A DNA stretch of 45,164 bases from Paracoccaceae bacterium (GTDB lineage Bacteria; Pseudomonadota; Alphaproteobacteria; Rhodobacterales; Rhodobacteraceae). The notes beneath the pieces were generated by a model that saw only the letters and a program-made list of their open reading frames with translations, was not told the DNA's origin and did no database searches. Location: assembly GCA_018607905.1 (NCBI GenBank), contig JABBAP010000031.1, forward strand, positions 1 to 45,164, in the 5' to 3' direction. Positions 37,006 through 45,164 of this stretch are shown in pieces (positions within the stretch are counted from its first letter, which is position 1; each line of letters opens with the position of its first letter). Made by a program: the position numbers and the translations under genes.

Positions 37006-38655
37006 ATGCCTGATCTGGTCATTCTTAACGGCAAAATTATCACCTTCGCTGGCCCCGATGCCGAGGCTTTGGCGATTGAGGGCGGTAAAATTGTCGCCAT
37101 TGGAACCACTGCAGAAATTCGCGAAATTGCTGGCACTGCAAAGGTGATTGATGCGCAGGGAAATACGGTTTTGCCAGGCTTTATCGACAGCCATGTGCAT
37201 TTGTTTCAGGGCGCGGCAGAGCTGAATTACCTCGACCTTTATGACGTAAAAGGCGTTGATGGGCTGGCGGCTGCGATCCGTCCCTACGCGGCATCCCGCC
37301 CCGATGATCAGATGCTGTTTGCCAGCGCGATTGATTATCACGCGATTTCCAAGGATCACACGCCAACGCGCCACGATCTTGATGCGGCTTTCCCTGATCG
37401 CCCGTTTGCGGCCATGACCTCGGATCATCACACGGTTTACGCCAATACCAAGGCGCTGGAGCTGGCAGGGTTGCTGCATGGCAAAGATGTTGATGAGGGA
37501 TCAGAGGTCGTGATGGGCGCGGACGGCACTGCCACGGGTGAGTTGCTAGAGGCCGCTGCTTTTGGCCCTGTGCTGGCAAAAACGCCACTCGGTGGGCGCG
37601 AAATGTTGGGTATGACAACGGGCGCCGACCCGATCCCTGCGCCCGATGCAAACACCCGCGCAACGGACAAGGATATCATCGCCCAAGGGCTGGCGCATTG
37701 CGCATCACACGGGATCACCAGCCTGCACAATATGGACGGCAATTTCTATCAGCTGGAATTGTTGTCCGAGTTGGAAGACGACGGCAGATTGTTGTGCCGT
37801 ACCGAAGTGCCGATGCACCTAAAACACACCGACCCGATTGATCGCTTGGCCGAAGCGGTGGACATGCGCGCCAAATACAGGGGCGAAAATGTGTGGTGTG
37901 GCCGCGTGAAAATGTTCATGGACGGGGTGATCGACAGCAAAACCGCGTATATGTTGCAGCCCTACCCGGGCAGCGAAAGTTGCAGCGCGCCACTGTTTTC
38001 AGATGCGCATTTCAAAGAGGTCTGCATCCGTGCAGATGCCGAAAATCTGCAGATTTCCGTGCATGCCATTGGCGACGGGGCGATCCGTCAAACCCTTGAT
38101 GGATACGAGGCCGCGCAACAGGCCAACGGTGTGCGCGATAGCCGCCACCGCATTGAACATCTCGAAACCATCAACCCTGTCGACATTCCGCGTTTGGCGC
38201 AGCTTGGTGTGGTCGCATCCATCCAACCGCTGCACTCCCCGCGCGGTGGGTTTTTCCCGCCTTATGATCCCGGCGGTGTGATCCATGATTGGCAGTTTGA
38301 GCATGCTTTTGCATGGAAGGCCATTCGTGACAGCGGTGCCAAAGTGATCTTTTCTACCGATTGGCCTGTGGTGCCTGTGGATGTGATGCCGTCGATCCAA
38401 GGGGCGGTGGCGGGTGTTGAATTGCCCGCAATCTGGCCCGATCAACGCCAAGGCCTGCGCGAAACGCTGCGGTCTTACACGGCTGACAATGCGTGGGTCG
38501 AATTTAACGAACACCGCAAAGGCACGCTGGCGGCGGGCATGATGGCGGATGTGGTGGTGATGGACACCGATCTGGAAGCAATCGACCCAGATCAATTGGG
38601 CCAAACCCGCGCCGCCGTTACCATTTGCGGCGGGCGGATCACCTATCAGGCATGA
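37006..38655 (+). CDS. amidohydrolase family protein (YtcJ-like)
   Basis: 549 residues of the metal-dependent amidohydrolase superfamily, COG1574/YtcJ type. The metal-binding HVH is at 63-65 within GFIDSHVHLFQGA. Further ligand segments are VHAIGDGAI (near 350), RHRIEHLE (near 380) and FSTDWPVVPVD (near 450). The function of this subfamily is poorly known; relatives hydrolyse formamides or N-acyl and cyclic amides. It is cytoplasmic by sequence. A 36-bp gap to the amidase gene suggests co-transcription and sequential hydrolysis of a substrate brought in by the upstream transporter. Confidence 0.9.
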   Translation: MPDLVILNGKIITFAGPDAEALAIEGGKIVAIGTTAEIREIAGTAKVIDAQGNTVLPGFIDSHVHLFQGAAELNYLDLYDVKGVDGLAAAIRPYAASRPDDQMLFASAIDYHAISKDHTPTRHDLDAAFPDRPFAAMTSDHHTVYANTKALELAGLLHGKDVDEGSEVVMGADGTATGELLEAAAFGPVLAKTPLGGREMLGMTTGADPIPAPDANTRATDKDIIAQGLAHCASHGITSLHNMDGNFYQLELLSELEDDGRLLCRTEVPMHLKHTDPIDRLAEAVDMRAKYRGENVWCGRVKMFMDGVIDSKTAYMLQPYPGSESCSAPLFSDAHFKEVCIRADAENLQISVHAIGDGAIRQTLDGYEAAQQANGVRDSRHRIEHLETINPVDIPRLAQLGVVASIQPLHSPRGGFFPPYDPGGVIHDWQFEHAFAWKAIRDSGAKVIFSTDWPVVPVDVMPSIQGAVAGVELPAIWPDQRQGLRETLRSYTADNAWVEFNEHRKGTLAAGMMADVVVMDTDLEAIDPDQLGQTRAAVTICGGRITYQA

Positions 38656-38691
38656 TCCGCGCAATTTGGATGCACAGATAAGGACAGACAC

Positions 38692-40125
38692 ATGACCAGC
38701 GACCTCGCTTATATTTCGGCCCACAGCGCATTGGCGCAGTTTAAATCCAAAAAACTGTCCCCTGTTGAATACATGAGCGCGATCATTGGGCGGGCGCGTG
38801 AGGTGGAACCGCAGGTCAACGCGCTGGTGAACACGCGGTTTGATCATGCAATGACAGCCGCGAAAAAAGCAGAGGCAAAATACGCCAAAGGCGGGCGCAC
38901 CCGCGCGCTAGAGGGCTTGGCGATTGGGATCAAAGACGAGAGTTTTATCAAGGGCTTGCCGACCACGTTTGGATCGTTGTCGCACAAAGATTTCATCGCG
39001 CCGAGCACGTCGCCTGTGAATGCGAAAATCTTGGCGGCAGGCGGTATCGTTCACGCACGAACCGCAACGCCAGAATTTTCGTGCACCGTTTCGACGCACA
39101 CCAAATTGCACGGCACAACGCGTAATCCTTGGAACCTTAAATTTACGCCAGGCGGGTCGTCTGGGGGCACGGCGGCGTCGCTAAGTTCGGGCACGTCAAC
39201 CCTTGCGACGGGGTCAGATATTGGCGGGTCTATTCGTATTCCCGCGTCCACCTGTGGCCTGTTTGGGCTGAAACCCACGTTTGGGCGCAACCCTGCGGAC
39301 CCGCCGTTTAACCTTGATCAATATGCCACGGATGGCCCGCTTGCACGCACGGCGCGCGATATGATTATGCTGCAAAATGTGATGTGTGGGCCGCATCGGG
39401 GCGATATGGTTTCTTTGCGTCCCAAGTTGCGCATCCCGACAGATGTGCAATCCATCAAAGGCTGGAAGATCGCCTATTCCCCGAACCTCGGATTTTATGA
39501 AATCAGCGATGACGTGCGGCAAAACACCGAGGCCGCGCTTGATGTTTTTCGCGCGGCTGGCGCAATTGTGGAGCAGGTAGATATTCCGTGGAACGCAGAC
39601 ATTTTGCAGGGCGCAATGGCGCATCTGGAGCATCTTTTCGGTGGCTCACTGGCAGAATTGGTGGATTCTGATCCCGAAAGCTTCATGAATTACACCCGCG
39701 ACATTGTGGAAAAAGGGCGGGGATCGACAGCACAAAAATTCTTACTCGCCGCCGATGTGGCTAATGAAATGTACGCCCATATCGCGCAAATATTTTCTAA
39801 GCACCGCCTGCTGATTTGCCCGACAACGGGCATCCCTGCCGTTCCCGCTGACAGCAACGGTGTCGACACGGACATCCGCATTAACGGCAAACAGGTTCAC
39901 CCGCTGCATGGTTGGATTTTAACCGTCCCCTTCAACATGCTGAACCGGTGCCCTGTGGTTGCTGCACCTTCTGGGTTTGGTGGCTCAGGCGTGCCAACAG
40001 GTATCCAGATTGTCGGGCAAACCTACCGCGATCAAGACGTGTGCCGCGCTGCATTGGCCTATGAAAATGTGCTGGGCGAAGGGTTTTCAAAACAAACGCA
40101 TCGGCCCGTTTTGGCGGGTGCATGA
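38692..40125 (+). CDS. amidase signature family protein
   Basis: 477 residues of the amidase signature family. The catalytic Ser-cisSer-Lys triad can be placed as Lys81 (IGIKDES), a Ser in GGSSGG (156-157) and Ser180 in GSDIGGSIR. It hydrolyses an amide to acid and ammonia. It is not GatA in context: no gatC or gatB is nearby, and the gene follows the amidohydrolase. The start is supported by AAGGA 8 nt upstream. Convergent with the AraC-type regulator, with a 16-bp gap. Confidence 0.92.
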   Translation: MTSDLAYISAHSALAQFKSKKLSPVEYMSAIIGRAREVEPQVNALVNTRFDHAMTAAKKAEAKYAKGGRTRALEGLAIGIKDESFIKGLPTTFGSLSHKDFIAPSTSPVNAKILAAGGIVHARTATPEFSCTVSTHTKLHGTTRNPWNLKFTPGGSSGGTAASLSSGTSTLATGSDIGGSIRIPASTCGLFGLKPTFGRNPADPPFNLDQYATDGPLARTARDMIMLQNVMCGPHRGDMVSLRPKLRIPTDVQSIKGWKIAYSPNLGFYEISDDVRQNTEAALDVFRAAGAIVEQVDIPWNADILQGAMAHLEHLFGGSLAELVDSDPESFMNYTRDIVEKGRGSTAQKFLLAADVANEMYAHIAQIFSKHRLLICPTTGIPAVPADSNGVDTDIRINGKQVHPLHGWILTVPFNMLNRCPVVAAPSGFGGSGVPTGIQIVGQTYRDQDVCRAALAYENVLGEGFSKQTHRPVLAGA

Positions 40126-40141
40126 TCGGCGTGATTTCTGC

Positions 40142-40978
40142 CTACAGCTTGTCCCCAAGAAGGCGATAACACCAGAACGGCTCGTCGGTTTCGATCAACT
40201 GATTGAGTCGCCCAGGGGGGAATCCTGTTACCTTTTTAACGGCGCGACCCATGTGGGATTGATCGCTGAATTGCGCGTCTGCCGCGATCGAAGCCAAGCC
40301 GATATCTGGATCTTTGCTGCGTAACGCAAGCAGGTTTTCCATCTGTGCATAACCCTTCAAGGCCTGTTGCGATTGACCCGTCCAGCGTTTCATGCGCCGC
40401 TCAAACGATCTGGCACTTTGCCCCACATTCGACAGGGCCGCACGCACCAACAAGTGGCGTGTCCAATCGGCTATTTTATGCGAGCCAGCCCAGTGCGGCG
40501 TTTGATTTGCAGCCCTTGCCTTGGCCCAAATCGGCCCAAGGCTGGTGCAAAGAGTTTCCCAAACGGGTTCGATTTGCTCAGCCTCCAGAACCTGCGAGGC
40601 GGCTTTGTGCAGCTGTTCGGGCAGCGTGTTTGCCGCGATATCGCCGCCAAGCTGGGCCCAAGCGTCTGTGTAAAAACCGATGGTTAATACATGGATCGGG
40701 CCATCGCTCCAACTTTGGGTCGGAAGCGGTTGAGGCGGTGTGACCGAAATCTTGGGCAGCACGTCCATCGTGCGCAATGTCGCCAAATCGCAAATGTCGC
40801 GCGACACCCGCAATTGGCCCTGGAAAACAATGGTGAAAGCCACCAGCGGTGAGGCCGGAAAATAGTTCAACCTGTCTTTGGCGCTCAGCTGCACACCGCG
40901 CGTGTCGCGCACAATCGCAAAGGCCATACAGCTCGCCAACTCGGGCGGTGGGAAAAGAAGACGTGAGGTGACCATCAT
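40142..40978 (-). CDS. AraC family transcriptional regulator
   Basis: 278 residues from the ATG at 40978 (GGAA 6 nt upstream); a TTG four codons further up is less likely. The C-terminal third holds the two helix-turn-helix units (QSARSFERRMKRWTG and SIAADAQFSDQSHMGRAVKKVTGFPPGRL). The N-terminal 170 residues are the effector-binding part and match no family I can name. Convergent with the amidase gene and adjacent to the catabolic cluster, so it may control it, but it could equally regulate the hydrolase gene 90 bp upstream on the other strand. Confidence 0.88.
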   Translation of the reverse strand: MMVTSRLLFPPPELASCMAFAIVRDTRGVQLSAKDRLNYFPASPLVAFTIVFQGQLRVSRDICDLATLRTMDVLPKISVTPPQPLPTQSWSDGPIHVLTIGFYTDAWAQLGGDIAANTLPEQLHKAASQVLEAEQIEPVWETLCTSLGPIWAKARAANQTPHWAGSHKIADWTRHLLVRAALSNVGQSARSFERRMKRWTGQSQQALKGYAQMENLLALRSKDPDIGLASIAADAQFSDQSHMGRAVKKVTGFPPGRLNQLIETDEPFWCYRLLGDKL

Positions 40979-41068
40979 ACAAAATTCCAATCTGTCGCAT
41001 TCATTCTATAGCCGCGACGGAGCGAATGGCAAAGAGGCGCAAGGTTCATAAAAAGAGGGCGCTACGCC

Positions 41069-42148
41069 ATGGCAAATTTCAAATTCTCGGGTTCGATAAA
41101 ACAACGGGTGCGCAGTTTTCTCAAGCTAAACAGCATCGCTTTGGGAGTGTATCGACGGCATCTGTTTGGACAAAAAATGGCGGGTGACTGGGATGCAAAT
41201 ATGGAAATCGGCATCCTATTTTGGCGCCATCAATTTAGCGTTGCAATGAACCATCCCGATATCAAAACGGGTCGCGCCATTTATGAGAGCCTTCAGCTGC
41301 TGCCTGATGATGTTTACGACGTGACACCCAAAATTGAGGTCACGCCAAAAGGCTGTTGGTATCTGCCAAAAAACATCACCGCCAAGGCGACCTTGCTGTA
41401 TTTTCACGGGGGTGGTTACACCTTTAACGGCCCTGTCAGCGAACGGTTTGCAGCGATGATTGCCCATCACACGGGGGCGCGCGTGTTCATGCCGACCTAT
41501 CGCCTTACGCCCGAACACCCCCATCCCGCACAGGCCGAGGATGCGATGACCGCTTGGCAGTTTTTACGCCAAAATATCGCCGCGCAGGAGTTGATCGTGA
41601 TTGGTGACAGTGCTGGTGGGCACATGTCGTTGTCGCTGCTCAAGACATTGAAAGATCGGGGTGAGCCGCAGCCTGCTTTGTGTATCGCGCTGTGCCCTTG
41701 GACCGATATTGGCAATCGCGGCGCGAGTTTGAAGACCAATGATCGCTATGATCTTGTGCAGGGCTGGATGGCGCTGCGGTTTGGTGAATGGCTGGACCCA
41801 GATGGGAAATATGGGCGCGAGGCTTTGTCGCCGATCAACTGGGATTTTTCGGGCATGGCACCCGTTTACATGCAGGCAGGAGGACGAGAGAACCTGCGCG
41901 ATATGATTGTTGATTTTGCGCAAGTTCAATCCGAAATTGGCGCAAGTGTGCTGCTCGATTTGTGGGATGACATGCCTCATAATTTTCAAGCCGGCGACAG
42001 TCTTCATGTATCGTCTGCGCAGGCGCTCAGGCGTATTTCTGGGGCTGTACAAGCGGTGGGTGACGGATCAGGCCTGCTGCCGCCCTTGCCAAATATCACC
42101 CGAACGGCAAGCGGTGCTTTTGTGGGCAACCCGTCCCAAAAACGCTAA
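41069..42148 (+). CDS. alpha/beta hydrolase (HSL/acetyl-esterase type)
   Basis: 359 residues. The oxyanion motif HGGG is at 113-116 and the nucleophile elbow GDSAGG at 179-184 with Ser181, the hormone-sensitive-lipase subgroup. A downstream His in DDMPHNFQ (near 307) and an Asp about 25-30 residues before it complete the likely triad. No signal peptide; cytoplasmic esterase of small acyl esters. Divergent from the AraC regulator, starting about 90 bp away. Confidence 0.88.
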   Translation: MANFKFSGSIKQRVRSFLKLNSIALGVYRRHLFGQKMAGDWDANMEIGILFWRHQFSVAMNHPDIKTGRAIYESLQLLPDDVYDVTPKIEVTPKGCWYLPKNITAKATLLYFHGGGYTFNGPVSERFAAMIAHHTGARVFMPTYRLTPEHPHPAQAEDAMTAWQFLRQNIAAQELIVIGDSAGGHMSLSLLKTLKDRGEPQPALCIALCPWTDIGNRGASLKTNDRYDLVQGWMALRFGEWLDPDGKYGREALSPINWDFSGMAPVYMQAGGRENLRDMIVDFAQVQSEIGASVLLDLWDDMPHNFQAGDSLHVSSAQALRRISGAVQAVGDGSGLLPPLPNITRTASGAFVGNPSQKR

Positions 42149-42270
42149 TCACGGCTGTTGGGGATGAAATCGCTACCCTGTCACTCTTTGCACCAATCGC
42201 GATTGTGTGGGTTATACATTTTTGAGCGTTGGTATAGCGTTGGCGGGCAATTGCTAGAAAGAGAATACCC

Positions 42271-43215
42271 ATGCCTGATCCAGCGACGGAGCTTGTTTTT
42301 CACAATTATCCGCAATCCCCTGTAGCGGAAAAAGTGCGTGTCGCCTTTGGGATCAAAAATCTGTCGTGGCGCGATGTAGAGATCCCGCGTCTGCCCCCCA
42401 AGCCGATGCTTACGGCGCTTACGGGCGGGTACCGCCGCACGCCCGTCATGCAAATTGGTGCCGATATTTATTGCGACAGCCAGTGCATCCTGCACGAGCT
42501 GGAGCGGCGTCACCCGATGCCGTCTTTCATGCCAAAATCAGACGCGGGTTTGATGTGGTGCTTCGGGCGTTACAGCGATGGTGATCTGTTTTCGCTTGCG
42601 ATTAAGATCGTGCTCGGGTCTGCGGGGGATGACCTGCCAAGCGATTTTGCACAGGACCGAGGCCGATTGTATCTTGGCGAAGATTGGGCCGCGGGGCTTA
42701 AGCGTGCAAATGCGCAGCTTCCCCACCTTGTCGCACAATTGCGCGCGCCATTGTCTTGGATGAATGAGCAGTTGAAAGACGGACACGCCTTTTTGCTGGG
42801 GCCTGATCCCAGCGCGATAGATGCGCAGATGTATTCGAACATCTGGTTTTTGCGGGGGCGGTGGAGCGGCGGACCGTTGATGCTGTCAGAATTTTCTGCG
42901 CTGGAACGCTGGGAGGATAATGTCCGCGCAATTGGCCACGCAACATGGTCTGGAATGAGCGCACAAGACGCCATTGCCCGTGCAAAATCGCTGGAGCCAA
43001 CTTCGGATATCGGTGTTGCGCCAAATGATCCCCAAGACTTGCAGGTTGGCACACTTGTGACGGTCAGCCCTGATCTTGACGGTGGTGAACAGCCCGTTGC
43101 GGGCAAGGTGCGGCATGCGGATGCACACACGATCGCGATTGAGCGGAGCAGCGAGGAGGTGGGAACGGTTTGTGTGCATTTCCCGCGCGCTGGCTACCGC
43201 GTTACTGTTCAATAA
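42271..43215 (+). CDS. glutathione S-transferase family protein with extra C-terminal domain
   Basis: 314 residues, longer than the usual 200-230 of bacterial GSTs. An N-terminal thioredoxin-like domain (ELVFHNYPQSPVAEKVRVAF, residues 7-26, then RRTPVMQIG) is followed by an all-helical domain to about residue 250. The last 60 residues (from VGTLVTVSPDL) look beta-rich and SH3-like, separate from the GST fold. Whether it binds glutathione is uncertain. The gene is followed 40 bp later by a methyltransferase on the same strand. Confidence 0.85.
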   Translation: MPDPATELVFHNYPQSPVAEKVRVAFGIKNLSWRDVEIPRLPPKPMLTALTGGYRRTPVMQIGADIYCDSQCILHELERRHPMPSFMPKSDAGLMWCFGRYSDGDLFSLAIKIVLGSAGDDLPSDFAQDRGRLYLGEDWAAGLKRANAQLPHLVAQLRAPLSWMNEQLKDGHAFLLGPDPSAIDAQMYSNIWFLRGRWSGGPLMLSEFSALERWEDNVRAIGHATWSGMSAQDAIARAKSLEPTSDIGVAPNDPQDLQVGTLVTVSPDLDGGEQPVAGKVRHADAHTIAIERSSEEVGTVCVHFPRAGYRVTVQ

Positions 43216-43255
43216 CCTACGGCATGGCTGCAAACGGCCAAAGACAGGGGGAAAT

Positions 43256-44005
43256 ATGGGTGTTGTGAAGAAAATCCTCGGGTTTATTCTGGCGAAACCG
43301 CCGGGGCAGCCGCGCAACAGCGGTCGCAGACAAAAGCATCCGTTCAAAGGGATGAAACCGCCTGAAATATTCGATCTCGTCTATCAAAATGGGTTGTGGG
43401 GGAAAGACAGCCAAGGGCGTTCGATCAGCGGCAGTGGGTCGCACGAAAATCGTATAAAAGACCCCTATATTCAGGCGATTAGGGGAATTATTCGAAAGCA
43501 TAACCTCAAAGTAATTATTGATCTGGGCTGCGGCGATTTCAATGTCGGGAAAAACTTTGTCGAGGCGTGCGAGCGTTACATCGCCTGTGACATTTCGAAT
43601 GTGATATTAGAGCGAAACAAGAAGATATTTACCGAAGATAAGATCGAGTTTCGCAACATCGATATCGCCCGAAACGAGTTGCCGTTAGGGGACATCGCCT
43701 GTGTTAGACAAGTGCTGCAACACATGTCCAACGACGATATTTTGCGGTTTGTAAATCAAATCAAAGCCACCTCGCCCTATAAATTTCTTGTTGTTACTGA
43801 ACACCTTCCGTCTGCGGACGGTTTTCCAGAAAACTTGGATAAACCGGTCGGGCCAAATATTCGCGCGGCGATGAACAGCGGAATTGTGCTGGACAAAGCA
43901 CCATTTAATTTACGCGCTAAGACAACCGAGGTGGTTCTTGAGGTAAACGAGGCGCAGGAAGGCAGAGAAGACGCCATCATTCGAACGACGGTGTACGAAT
44001 TTTAG
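43256..44005 (+). CDS. SAM-dependent methyltransferase family protein
   Basis: 249 residues from the ATG at 43256 (AGGGGG 5 nt upstream); the open frame extends further upstream inside the GST gene but has no start signal there. The AdoMet-binding motif I reads VIIDLGCGDFNVG (87-99), followed by an acidic ribose-binding position in YIACDISN. The basic N-terminus (residues 1-35) is followed by FDLVYQNGLWG. Acceptor unknown; similar proteins are often near glycan or lipid genes, but none are here. Confidence 0.82.
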   Translation: MGVVKKILGFILAKPPGQPRNSGRRQKHPFKGMKPPEIFDLVYQNGLWGKDSQGRSISGSGSHENRIKDPYIQAIRGIIRKHNLKVIIDLGCGDFNVGKNFVEACERYIACDISNVILERNKKIFTEDKIEFRNIDIARNELPLGDIACVRQVLQHMSNDDILRFVNQIKATSPYKFLVVTEHLPSADGFPENLDKPVGPNIRAAMNSGIVLDKAPFNLRAKTTEVVLEVNEAQEGREDAIIRTTVYEF

Positions 44006-44035
44006 GCCGAAACATTTCATTTTCAGCCCTCAAAC

Positions 44036-44545
44036 TCACCTGTTTTCAAGAAATTCGTAAGCCTCAAGAATTGTGTCGGTCAGCCCGTCAAAAAAGCCCG
44101 CGACGCTGACATCCACAAGCCCAGATGTTGTGTGCGTTTCGTCAGCCATATCTTGCGCTGACTTCACAACAACAAAGGCGTTTGGGGCATTGAGCAATTC
44201 GCGGTAACTTGCGCCTTTTCCGTGTTTCAGCACGTTGATTGCCAGATAATATTGGTGGAACCTATCCGCGAGGTCAGATTGCTTCGCCTCCAGCAGCAAA
44301 GATTTCAATTTGCGCGAAAACGGCCCGCGCCTAAAGTGGTGCTGCATCCGTGCCTCGAACAGGGAAAAGATATCGACGGAGGCCAATTCGAGCGCATCCG
44401 TCGCGGCGCGCAGGTCTTCATCCTCGGAGCTGGGCCCACCTTGCCCGTCCATCCGTTTCACGATTTCTGCGATGCGATCTGTCGAAACTTTCGCAGCTGT
44501 CTTCGCGGTCGCAACCAGCTCGGGAACAGCCTGTAAATCTCCCAT
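44036..44545 (-). CDS. hypothetical protein, mostly helical
   Basis: 169 residues, not recognised. No signal peptide, membrane segment or catalytic motif is visible. Heptad-like patterns near residues 10-35 and 45-70 and a long helix-rich region to 115 suggest a coiled or bundle fold. AGGAG 10 nt upstream supports the start. Convergent with the methyltransferase gene. About 190 bp without features separate it from the small gene to its right. Confidence 0.7.
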   Translation of the reverse strand: MGDLQAVPELVATAKTAAKVSTDRIAEIVKRMDGQGGPSSEDEDLRAATDALELASVDIFSLFEARMQHHFRRGPFSRKLKSLLLEAKQSDLADRFHQYYLAINVLKHGKGASYRELLNAPNAFVVVKSAQDMADETHTTSGLVDVSVAGFFDGLTDTILEAYEFLENR

Positions 44546-44734
44546 CTTTCAGTCTCCTTTTGGCGGCGATGTCGGCGCATCAAAAGATGCGGCAATTATC
44601 CCGAGGCGTTGTTTTTTCGTGCGCAGGCGTTCGCCGCCAAACATGCGCTGGCTCCGTTTCAAAAGCCGCTTTGGGACATCGCACCTGAATAGGCTGAGCA
44701 AGTTTTTCTGATGAAAATCACCCTGACCGACACG

Positions 44735-44911
44735 TTACTTTTTATCGAGCGCGGATTTTTCTTCTTTGGTCAATTTGTTGTTCCACGCGTTTTTGCTTAA
44801 CCCCAATTCGTGTGGAAATGGTTTGGTTTTGCCAACGCTGACCTTGCCGCCCTTGTTCAAGAATTCCTGAATAAGCGCGTCATCTGTGTTTTCTTTTGGG
44901 ACATGTTTCAT
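44735..44911 (-). CDS. small basic hypothetical protein
   Basis: 58 residues from the ATG at 44911 (AGGA 8 nt upstream); a GTG six codons further up is possible. Lysine-rich (13 Lys), with no hydrophobic segment and a C-terminal NKLTKEEKSALDKK. Function unknown. The basic, short form would fit a DNA- or RNA-associated or stress-type protein, which is a guess. Confidence 0.6.
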   Translation of the reverse strand: MKHVPKENTDDALIQEFLNKGGKVSVGKTKPFPHELGLSKNAWNNKLTKEEKSALDKK

Positions 44912-45014
44912 AGCTACGTTCCTAATCACTCGGTTGCATTCTTGTCACGCACAATCCGTTCAAAACCAAATTTATTGGTTCAATTTGAAATGTGTTTGCC
45001 AAAAACCAACTGCG

Positions 45015-45164
45015 TTAGAAAGAGATCAAATACCGCATCCGGATACCAAAATCATGCACATCCGAACGCACCTTACCGTAGTCCATATCCAGCGTCAGCG
45101 TGCCAGGCCCCGATGTGTCCGATAGGCCAAGCCCGAAGCGCCCAGAGGTAAAATCGCTTTTGCC
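45015..45164 (-). CDS. outer-membrane beta-barrel protein, C-terminal fragment
   Basis: The last 49 codons of a gene entering from the right edge; the stop is at 45015-45017. The residues show alternating polar and hydrophobic strands (TLTLDMDYG, HDFGIRMRYLISF) and end in Phe after a YLIS pattern, the classic C-terminal recognition signal of Bam-inserted barrels such as autotransporters. The protein's identity cannot be judged from this fragment. Confidence 0.7.
   Translation of the reverse strand, partial: GKSDFTSGRFGLGLSDTSGPGTLTLDMDYGKVRSDVHDFGIRMRYLISF

Noticed and set aside
38692-40125. GatA subunit of the tRNA amidotransferase
   Set aside because: Amidase signature matches, but no gatC/gatB partner is nearby and the context is catabolic.

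Overview
The window is a chromosomal segment of an alphaproteobacterium, most likely a marine member of the Rhodobacteraceae (Roseobacter group). The grounds are the alphaproteobacterial-type rpoB, rpoC, fusA and ribosomal proteins, an RTX/Hint_2 secreted protein of a kind common in roseobacters, and neighbours (sulfatase, M81 MlrC-like peptidase, PotABCD-like transporter, amidases) typical of marine heterotrophs. No genus is claimed.

Layout. (1) 39-3026, minus strand: the str operon rpsL-rpsG-fusA; tuf is expected just off the left edge but is not in the window. (2) 3485-10327: a block of seven accessory genes between rpsL and the end of rpoC: a possible clan CD/DUF4347-like protein, an MscS channel, a nitroreductase, a fatty-acid-hydroxylase-superfamily membrane protein, an M20 amidohydrolase, an arylsulfatase and a tandem SnoaL-like protein. 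(3) 10707-21935, minus: rplK-rplA, then rplJ-rplL-rpoB-rpoC with a probable L10 leader and hairpins in the rplL-rpoB spacer. (4) 22389-25070: three accessory genes (cupin dioxygenase-like, LpxL/HtrB-like acyltransferase, PhyH-like dioxygenase) between rplK and nusG. (5) 25151-26042, minus: secE and nusG, each followed by a terminator. (6) 26294-29791: a very acidic RTX-repeat protein with a C-terminal Hint domain. (7) 30124-40978: a flavodoxin-fold oxidoreductase, an M81 peptidase, a complete PotABCD-like ABC importer, a DEDDh exonuclease, an amidohydrolase, an amidase and an AraC-type regulator, which looks like uptake plus breakdown of a cationic or amide-bearing nitrogen compound. (8) 41069-45164: an alpha/beta hydrolase, a GST-like protein with an extra C-terminal domain, a methyltransferase, two unrecognised small proteins and the C-terminal end of an outer-membrane beta-barrel.

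Most unexplained signal: two inverted copies of a short element made of five GTATG boxes, mostly 11-12 bp apart (one helical turn), followed about 21 bp later by GGTTAA. One copy lies just beyond the rpoC terminator (10493-10570), the other just upstream of secE (26161-26249). They bracket the 15.6 kb secE-nusG-rplKAJL-rpoBC block, both with the GGTTAA end facing outward. A second non-coding element, an interspersed-repeat-like structure with perfect 19-bp inverted ends, sits next to the left copy (10330-10454). Neither is explained by the annotated genes.
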